Part shown: positions 9,700 through 15,248 of the stretch, piece after piece
How the letters are laid out: each line of letters begins with the position of its first letter
Numbering within the stretch: the first letter of the stretch is position 1
NCBI GenBank assembly: GCA_002695065.1
Contig: NZNW01000038.1
Coordinates: 1 to 32,204 of the forward strand
DNA from: Salinicola sp.
Lineage (GTDB): Bacteria; Pseudomonadota; Gammaproteobacteria; Pseudomonadales; Halomonadaceae
Direction of reading: 5' to 3'
Length of the DNA stretch: 32,204 bases
Made by a program: the position numbers and the translations under genes
Notes under the pieces: generated by a model
Seen by the model: the letters and a program-made list of their open reading frames with translations, nothing else
What the model was told of the DNA's origin: nothing
The model's database searches: none

Positions 9700-9726
9700 T
9701 GACCGCCGCGTCATGTCGATTTTTTT
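9693..9726 (+). terminator. Terminator-like hairpin in the Fic leader
   Basis: ATCGACATGAC at 9693-9703 pairs perfectly with GTCATGTCGAT at 9710-9720 around the 6-base loop CGCCGC, and seven T residues follow directly (9720-9726). This is a plausible intrinsic terminator on the plus strand, 77 bp before the Fic start. It would stop transcription before the gene unless the alternative hairpin at 9683-9699 forms first. Confidence 0.5.
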
Positions 9727-9755
9727 GAATACCGTGAACATGATCTGTCGGATGA

Positions 9756-9771
9756 GTCGATAGCATCGACA
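9756..9771. promoter_or_regulatory. Palindrome copy 2 in the Fic leader
   Basis: GTCGATAGCATCGACA, identical over 16 bases to 9684-9699. It ends 32 bp before the Fic start codon, where a bound repressor or an RNA hairpin could affect expression. Confidence 0.5.
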
Positions 9772-9803
9772 CAAGCTAACTGGAACTGTCTCGAGAACTC
9801 CCT

Positions 9804-10889
9804 ATGCCCTGGCAGCCCGACACGCCGTTCAACGACATTCCACGCTTGCCGCCAGAAGTCGGCGATATCGAGACGAGGGCCATCCTCAAAGCCTGTATCG
9901 AAGCGCGCGCGGCACTGGCCGAACTGAAACAGGCTGGCGAGCTGCTGCCGGATCAGGGGCTATTGATCAATCTGCTGCCAATGCTCGAGGCGCAGGACAG
10001 CTCCGAAATCGAGAACATCGTCACCACGACCGACAAGCTGTTCCAGTTTGCCGAAGAAGATACACTCGCCGACCCGGCGACAAGGGAAGCATTACGCTAT
10101 CGGACGGCGCTCCATGACGGCGTCCGCCAGATCCAATCCCGCCCGCTGACCGTCGGCACTGCTGAAATCATTTGCACAACGCTCAAGGGCATCGAGATGA
10201 GTGTCCGCAGGGTGACGGGTACGACGCTCAGCAATCAGCGCACCGGCGAAGTCATCTATACGCCTCCCGTCGGCGAGCCGTTGCTTCGTGATCTGTTGGG
10301 GAACTGGGAACAGTTTCTGCACGTCGAAGATGATCTCGACCCCTTAGTCAGAATGGCGATCGCGCACTATCAGTTCGAGGCCATCCACCCGTTTCTGGAT
10401 GGCAACGGCCGTACCGGACGTATTCTCAATATCTTGTTTCTCATCGAACGCAACCTGCTGACGCTGCCGAGCCTCTATCTGAGCCGCTATATCGTCCGCC
10501 ACAAGAGCGACTACTACCGCCTGCTGCTGTCCGTTTCCGCCGGCGACGATTGGGAGCCCTGGATTCTGTTCATGTTGAAGGCAGTCGAGCAGACGGCACG
10601 CTGGACGACGGCAAAAATCGCGGCGATTCGGCGCCTGATGGGCGAGACGCGCGATCATATTCAAAAGGCGCTACCCAAGCTCTACAGCCACGCGCTGGTA
10701 CAGCTGATTTTCGAACAGCCGTATTGCCGTATCGGCAATCTCGTCGAGCGCGACATCGCCAAACGCCAGACCGCGTCTGTCTATCTCAAGCAGTTGGTGG
10801 AAATCGGCGTGTTGGAAGCGAGGCAGGCCGGAAAAGAACGGCTTTTTATCAATGCACCGCTCATGGCGCTGATGCGGGACGACGGATAG
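9804..10889 (+). CDS. Class II Fic-domain protein (probable AMP-transferase)
   Basis: A 361-residue protein. The Fic catalytic motif HPFLDGNGRTGR is complete at residues 195-206, including the catalytic His and the phosphate-binding Asn-Gly-Arg. An N-terminal inhibitory helix with the (S/T)xxxE(G/N) pattern is seen as SSEIEN at residues 66-71, which makes it a class II, self-inhibited Fic protein that needs no separate antitoxin. The C-terminal 90 residues (LYSHALVQLIFEQPYCRIGNLVE...SVYLKQLVEIGVLE) look like a winged helix, as in SO4266-type Fic proteins. It would transfer AMP from ATP to a target protein; the target is unknown. The ribosome site is poor, which fits low expression. It borders the defence island and may be a stand-alone stress or defence effector. 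Confidence 0.92.
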   Translation: MPWQPDTPFNDIPRLPPEVGDIETRAILKACIEARAALAELKQAGELLPDQGLLINLLPMLEAQDSSEIENIVTTTDKLFQFAEEDTLADPATREALRYRTALHDGVRQIQSRPLTVGTAEIICTTLKGIEMSVRRVTGTTLSNQRTGEVIYTPPVGEPLLRDLLGNWEQFLHVEDDLDPLVRMAIAHYQFEAIHPFLDGNGRTGRILNILFLIERNLLTLPSLYLSRYIVRHKSDYYRLLLSVSAGDDWEPWILFMLKAVEQTARWTTAKIAAIRRLMGETRDHIQKALPKLYSHALVQLIFEQPYCRIGNLVERDIAKRQTASVYLKQLVEIGVLEARQAGKERLFINAPLMALMRDDG

Positions 10890-10904
10890 CCGTTGCCTGA
10901 AAGT

Positions 10905-11015
10905 CAGCGCGTCGCCAATGCTGCCGAGCGCCGGCGACACGCCAGTCAGCGCGGGGCGGAGGTTGAGCGCTACCAGCAGCAGCGCGACAAGCGTCAGAAT
11001 GTCCCGGCGGGGCAT
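10905..11015 (-). pseudogene. 5' remnant of a second CynX-type MFS transporter gene
   Basis: Leftward translation from 11015 gives MPRRDILTLVALLLVALNL and continues RPALTGVSPALGSIGDAL, matching the N-terminus of the MFS protein at the left edge of the window. After about 37 codons the similarity stops, 16 bp from the Fic stop codon, and the open frame runs into unrelated residues. The remaining nine-tenths of the gene is missing. The adjoining leader up to 11162 is also similar to the intact copy. This is a dead fragment, probably left when the Fic gene or the island was acquired. Confidence 0.85.
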
Positions 11016-11162
11016 CGCGGAAGTCGCTAAGAGGCCATCCTTGGAAATCGAAAGGTATTCCTTCACGGCGGCAAAGCCAAGGACACAAAGGTTGCCGATC
11101 ACAGCCAGAATCGGGATGGTTTTACGTCGATAGTCGAGGGTTGGTAGTGGTTTTGACTTCAG
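10905..11162. repeat. Duplicated MFS 5' segment, copy B (match to 932-1189)
   Basis: The partner of the segment at 932-1189, in the same orientation and of the same length. One base fewer between the two candidate start codons puts only the inner ATG in frame in this copy. Its right end coincides with the left end of the defence island. Confidence 0.85.
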
Positions 11163-11554
11163 AGACGGGCTCTGGGCGTCGTGATGTGCTGTTAAGCGTT
11201 CAAGGGGTGGAGTTAGTGCTAGGAAGGCGAAGGCCCGCTATTGTCCAACGGGAGTATCGGAATTTGAAATAGGGGTGTTCGTTATTTCAACTTGGGACAT
11301 AAAATGAAATAGTCTCGCAATATGCGTTAACTTCGAGGCAAGGCGAATGTATCGCGACTTGACCGGTCACCATCTTCCCAGCATCGCTGGCAGCATTATT
11401 TGTCAGGCGTTCGTGCCGACGCCGTTGCTGCCCAAAGCACAGTTGTTTCTCTATCTCGCGCTCAGATTGCTGAGGCTGGATACAGAACCTGCCACCAAGG
11501 AGTAGCAAGATCAGCAGATCGTGCTTCTCAACAGGAGGGGGTGCCATAAAGATC
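11163..11554. promoter_or_regulatory. Leader region of the defence operon
   Basis: About 390 bp without a convincing gene. A plus-strand open frame of 52 codons at 11347-11505 and a minus-strand frame overlapping the next gene lack any recognisable feature. The stretch contains an inverted repeat at 11264-11290 and a further TGAAATAG half-site at 11305-11312. An AGGAGG sequence ends 16 bases before the first gene's ATG, rather far for a ribosome site. Confidence 0.5.
11264..11290. promoter_or_regulatory. Inverted repeat upstream of the sigma-factor gene
   Basis: TTGAAATA at 11264-11271 is exactly inverted as TATTTCAA at 11283-11290 around 11 bases. A third, direct half-site TGAAATAG lies at 11305-11312. 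The same octamer TTGAAATA recurs in the dcm-vsr divergent promoter at 22743-22750. It is a candidate operator or special-promoter element for the island. Confidence 0.4.
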
Positions 11555-13741
11555 ATGGATAGGCTGTCCTGGGACCTTAGTAGGTGCGCCCAGCAGATAA
11601 GCGAAACTGAAAGCCTCGTTCTTGACCCCGTCGAGATCCGGCTGATTGCTGAAGGTAGGCTCGAAAGGCTTGCCGATTTTGCGGCGTCCTCTCGCGTGCA
11701 TGCTGTCGACCCAAAGGGCGACACGTCGCTCCATCTTGCGGCGCGCAAAGGAAATCTTGCTGTTTGCGATCTCTTAATTCGGTCGGGTGCTGACCCTAGG
11801 GCACTGAATCATGACTGGCAGACACCCGCTGACGTGGCATTTGCCGAAGGCAACCGCTTGGCCGCACAACTCCTCTTGGCCGCACAACTCCTCTCCTCGC
11901 TTGTTGCGACTTCACTGGCGACGGCCAGCGAGCACGATGATATATCGGAGATCGACACGGCCCTGGGCGGAACTGACGCGGGGTTAGAGCATGGTTTCGA
12001 TATGGTTAGAGAGATTGAGTCGGATGATACGACCGACGACCCTGATGACATCCTGAGTTTTGAGGCCGAGGCAGAGCCTGAGGAATTCTTCGACCAACAT
12101 ACAGGGGAAACTGCGTCGGGGGAGTTCATTGCGCTCGTCAGCTCGGCATCTGTAGTTTCCGACGAACAGGACGGGGATTGGCATTTAGACCTTTCTCCCG
12201 CGCCGATTGCCGGAGAGGGGATTGGCGCCAGCGCCGCAATACAAGCGGATCACGGTGCAGAACATGACTTTCTCAAGGTTCGCAACCGCGGTCGGAAATC
12301 ACTTAAGCGCGCTGTCATTCAGAGCGGAACGCGGCTTTCGATCGATCCGAAGATCTGCATCAGCTGGGCACAAGAAATATTGGCAAAGGGCTGGTGCTCT
12401 ATTGATGATGTCGACCAGTTAATTTTCCTCTGCGAAGGTAATGGTGACCTCGACGAACTACGCATCAACCTTCAGCGCACTTTGGAAAGTGCGGGTTTTG
12501 ACTTTATCGGTCAAGCCCAGGAGTACGAAGCTGGGCTTTGGAATGCCAGATCAATCGTATTGCCTATGGAGCTTGCTGAAGCGATTGAGGCGACCCTGAC
12601 TCGCAAGACGAGTTTTCCAGGAACGCAACGCTTCGTGATGGATAGGGCAAACGAACTGCAGCTATTAGAACCAATGGTTCGTGCGAAGCAGGAACTCCAA
12701 TTGGAAATTCTTACTTCCGAAATTGTCGTCGAAATGATCGTCGATGTCCTAGACAGCATCCGCGACGGGACCCGGGAACCCGGTTCGGTTTCGTTGCGGA
12801 CAATCATTCCGTTGCGCCCCGATCACACCGAAACGGCCGAGGTGATGTCAGCTGTTGAAGCCTTGAGGTCTTGGCAAGCCAATGGTCGCGTAATGGATGG
12901 AAAACAGCGACGAGAAGCACTTGCGGCGCTTGAGGCCCTAGACCTTTCTCTTGTGTTCCACAAAGAGTTAGTTCGATCTTTCAAGAAAGGAAGGGAGAGC
13001 GTCGATCATTCAATCCGGTTGGGCGAGCTGATTTCAAGGTACGAAGCAGCCAACGAGCGGTTAATTATTGAGCACCTTGCCTATGCGCGGCGTTTCTCAG
13101 CAAGGAATGTGGAGGACGGTGAGGACCCGGAAGATGTTTTTCAGGTGGCTTTTACGGGCTTGCAGCGCTCGACGAGGCGCTTTGACCCGACGCGTGGGAC
13201 CAGATTCGTAATCTATTGTACTTTCTGGATGAAGCAGGCGCTGAACAGATGGCGTGCAGACGAGGGTGCTTCTATCCGTGTCCCTGTGCACAGGCATGAA
13301 AATCTCGTGAACCTTGATTGTGCGTTCAAAAATCTGGACATTTGGGCGAATGGCAGGGTTTCCGACAATGAACTCGCTGCGGAGCTGGAATGGACACTTG
13401 ATGAAGTGCGGCAGTTCCGCAGCATCCCCCGCGAGGCCGAGTATCCCGACAGCATTGATGACTGGGACGATCTGCTGCCCGAGCCTGCGGAAGAGGATGT
13501 ATTCGATCAGGCTGAAACAGAAGCGATTGTCACGGATATTCTTGCCGAGCTGCAAGAGCGTCAGGCAGACGTAATCCGAATGCGCTTTGGCATCGGATGT
13601 GATACCCAAATGACCCTGGAAGAGATCGCTCAGCTCTATGGACTTACGCGAGAGCGTATCCGCCAGATTGAAGCCAAGGGACTCGGCCGCCTGTCCCTTC
13701 CGGGACGCAAGCGTCGCCTTCGAGAACTGCTGGGAATGTGA
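11555..13741 (+). CDS. Ankyrin-sigma70 fusion protein, first gene of the defence operon
   Basis: A 728-residue protein with a sigma70-family C-terminal half. Residues about 53-115 resemble ankyrin repeats (DPKGDTSLHLAARKGNLAVCDLLIRSGADP, then DWQTPADVAFAEG). Residues about 128-210 form an acidic linker. Residues about 260-320 have a helical pattern that may correspond to sigma region 1.1 (weak). Region 2 is clear at about 498-585: NERLIIEHLAYARRF, EDVFQVAFTGLQRSTRRFDPTRG, FWMKQALNRWRADEGASIRVPVH. Region 4 is clear at about 655-715: LQERQADVIRMRFGI and LTRERIRQIEAKGLGRL. It stops four bases before the GHKL ATPase start. It should bind RNA polymerase core and a promoter; the ankyrin part may sense or bind a partner (inference). 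No anti-sigma gene is adjacent. The ATG at 11555 is the likely start, though the ribosome site is distant. Confidence 0.88.
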   Translation: MDRLSWDLSRCAQQISETESLVLDPVEIRLIAEGRLERLADFAASSRVHAVDPKGDTSLHLAARKGNLAVCDLLIRSGADPRALNHDWQTPADVAFAEGNRLAAQLLLAAQLLSSLVATSLATASEHDDISEIDTALGGTDAGLEHGFDMVREIESDDTTDDPDDILSFEAEAEPEEFFDQHTGETASGEFIALVSSASVVSDEQDGDWHLDLSPAPIAGEGIGASAAIQADHGAEHDFLKVRNRGRKSLKRAVIQSGTRLSIDPKICISWAQEILAKGWCSIDDVDQLIFLCEGNGDLDELRINLQRTLESAGFDFIGQAQEYEAGLWNARSIVLPMELAEAIEATLTRKTSFPGTQRFVMDRANELQLLEPMVRAKQELQLEILTSEIVVEMIVDVLDSIRDGTREPGSVSLRTIIPLRPDHTETAEVMSAVEALRSWQANGRVMDGKQRREALAALEALDLSLVFHKELVRSFKKGRESVDHSIRLGELISRYEAANERLIIEHLAYARRFSARNVEDGEDPEDVFQVAFTGLQRSTRRFDPTRGTRFVIYCTFWMKQALNRWRADEGASIRVPVHRHENLVNLDCAFKNLDIWANGRVSDNELAAELEWTLDEVRQFRSIPREAEYPDSIDDWDDLLPEPAEEDVFDQAETEAIVTDILAELQERQADVIRMRFGIGCDTQMTLEEIAQLYGLTRERIRQIEAKGLGRLSLPGRKRRLRELLGM
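11857..11892 (+). repeat. In-frame 18-bp tandem duplication in the sigma-factor gene
   Basis: CTTGGCCGCACAACTCCT occurs twice in direct succession (11857-11874 and 11875-11892). It duplicates the hexapeptide LAAQLL at the end of the ankyrin segment, giving LAAQLLLAAQLL. The copies are identical, so the event is recent or prone to slippage. Confidence 0.95.
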
Positions 13742-13745
13742 TGGC

Positions 13746-15248
13746 ATGAGTGTACGGAATGCTCCTCCTCATGCGGGGGCGATGCTCGAGTCTCTGCGGG
13801 GCCTCGGTTATGCGCCTGCGACCGCACTTGCCGATCTGATCGACAATTCGATCTCGGCGAATTCGCGAGAGGTATCTATTCATCTAGAGTGGGCCGGTCC
13901 GGAAAGTTGGGTGCGGGTCGTCGACGACGGCGATGGCATGGACGATAGAACCCTTGAGACTGGCATGCGGCTCGGTGCACGCGATCCGAAGGCTGAACGC
14001 GCTGCCAGCGACTTGGGGCGCTTTGGGCTGGGATTGAAGACAGCAAGCTTCTCGCAGGCTCGGCGACTGACCGTGGCTAGTCGGAAGAACGGCGGGCCGG
14101 TCGTGTGCCTGCGCTGGGATCTCTCTCTTGTTGGTCAAGAACCAGGTACAGAATGGCCACTCTTTGAAGGCCCTGCGCCGGGGTCAGAGCATCTGATTGC
14201 GCCACTTGTGAAGATGGAACACGGCACGATCGTGCTTTGGGAAAACCTTGACCGTATCGTGACCGATGGGTTTAACGCCACAGACATGATCGAGCTTGTT
14301 GATCGTATCGAGGCGCACCTTGCGATGACCTTTCATCGCTTTCTTGACGGCCCGCAGCCCGACCTTCGCCTTCTGCTCAATAGTAGAGAAGTGAAGCCTT
14401 GGGATCCGTATCTTGTGGGGCACCCCGGCAAGGCACTCGAAAGCCCCGTGTATCGGATCCTCCACACCACTGGTGTGACAGCTCAAGGCCATGTCCTTCC
14501 TCATCGCGACATGCTCAAGCCCGCCGAGCAGGAAGTCGCAGCGGGGCCTGGAGGATGGACGCAGCAGGAGGGTTTCTATGTCTACCGCAACAAGCGCCTC
14601 CTTCTCGCGGGAAGTTGGCTGGGCCTCGGCGACGGCGGTAAGCCATGGTCGTGCGATGAAGCCCACAGGCTTGCCCGCATCCGGCTCGACATACCGAACA
14701 GCGCTGACGCCGATTGGAAGATCAATGTCCTGAAATCGACGGCCAGTCCACCAGTAAGGCTGCGCTCTCAGCTCCATCGTTTGGCATCGGAAGCACGCGA
14801 CACGGCGAGACGGGTTTTCGCCCACCGTGGGTATATCACCCCAGCTTCTGGAACGCGCTCGAGCGCGGTAGCAGGGGCTTGGCAGGTGAGGCGTTCGGTA
14901 CAAGGGACATCCTACCGGATTGCCCGTGACCACGACCTCGTTGCCTCGATCCTTAATCGCGCCGGTCCGGTCAAGTCCGATATTCTTTCTCTTCTCAGGC
15001 TCATCGAGGAGACCGTTCCTGTTCAGCGTATTTGGCTGGATACGACGGAAGATAAGGAAACGCCAAGGACAGGTTTCGTCGGAGCGCCCGACAACGAAGT
15101 TATGGAGACGCTGTCCTCTATGTTTGAAGCGCTGGTGACGTTTCGCGGACTTAGCCCGACCGAGGCGCGCGAACGGCTCGGTCGCACGCCCCCATTTGAT
15201 CGACATCTCGATCTGGTTTCAGCCCTTGAGGTAAAAGACAGGCAATGA
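13746..15248 (+). CDS. GHKL (MORC/MutL-like) ATPase of the defence operon
   Basis: A 500-residue ATPase of the Hsp90/MutL/MORC superfamily. ATP-binding motifs are visible: the N-box ALADLIDNSISA (about 28-39), the G1 motif DDGDGM (60-65) and the G2 motif GRFGLGLKTAS (91-101). The long C-terminal part has no recognised domain. Proteins of this kind act as ATP-driven clamps on DNA and, in the predicted MORC-type restriction systems, are paired with Z1, nuclease and AIPR proteins. The start is the ATG at 13746, which gives MSVRNAPPHAG and is four bases after the sigma gene's stop; the open frame upstream lies inside the sigma gene. It overlaps the Z1 gene by four bases (ATGA). Confidence 0.92.
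   Translation: MSVRNAPPHAGAMLESLRGLGYAPATALADLIDNSISANSREVSIHLEWAGPESWVRVVDDGDGMDDRTLETGMRLGARDPKAERAASDLGRFGLGLKTASFSQARRLTVASRKNGGPVVCLRWDLSLVGQEPGTEWPLFEGPAPGSEHLIAPLVKMEHGTIVLWENLDRIVTDGFNATDMIELVDRIEAHLAMTFHRFLDGPQPDLRLLLNSREVKPWDPYLVGHPGKALESPVYRILHTTGVTAQGHVLPHRDMLKPAEQEVAAGPGGWTQQEGFYVYRNKRLLLAGSWLGLGDGGKPWSCDEAHRLARIRLDIPNSADADWKINVLKSTASPPVRLRSQLHRLASEARDTARRVFAHRGYITPASGTRSSAVAGAWQVRRSVQGTSYRIARDHDLVASILNRAGPVKSDILSLLRLIEETVPVQRIWLDTTEDKETPRTGFVGAPDNEVMETLSSMFEALVTFRGLSPTEARERLGRTPPFDRHLDLVSALEVKDRQ

Larger units (their letters stand above)
9404..9803. promoter_or_regulatory. Palindrome-rich leader of the Fic gene
   Basis: A 400-bp gap with no supported gene. The first half (9404-9600) shows nothing definite. 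The second half holds a perfect 10-bp inverted repeat at 9601-9629, two copies of the palindrome GTCGATAGCATCGACA 72 bp apart, and a terminator-like hairpin at 9693-9726 that overlaps the first palindrome. Further ATGTCGA half-sites occur near 9642 and 9713. The density and ordering point to tight control of the Fic gene. Confidence 0.65.

Noticed and set aside
10671-11102. A 143-codon minus-strand frame as an intact small membrane protein gene
   Set aside because: Only the first 37 or so codons match a transporter. The rest runs antisense into the Fic gene, so this is a fragment and not a functional gene.
11347-11505. A 52-codon plus-strand open frame before the sigma-factor gene, as a possible antitoxin or leader peptide
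   Set aside because: No ribosome site, no recognisable domain and no repeat of the frame elsewhere. It cannot be separated from chance.
11287-11748. A 153-codon minus-strand open frame across the defence operon leader
   Set aside because: It overlaps the ankyrin part of a strongly supported gene and has no motif or ribosome site.
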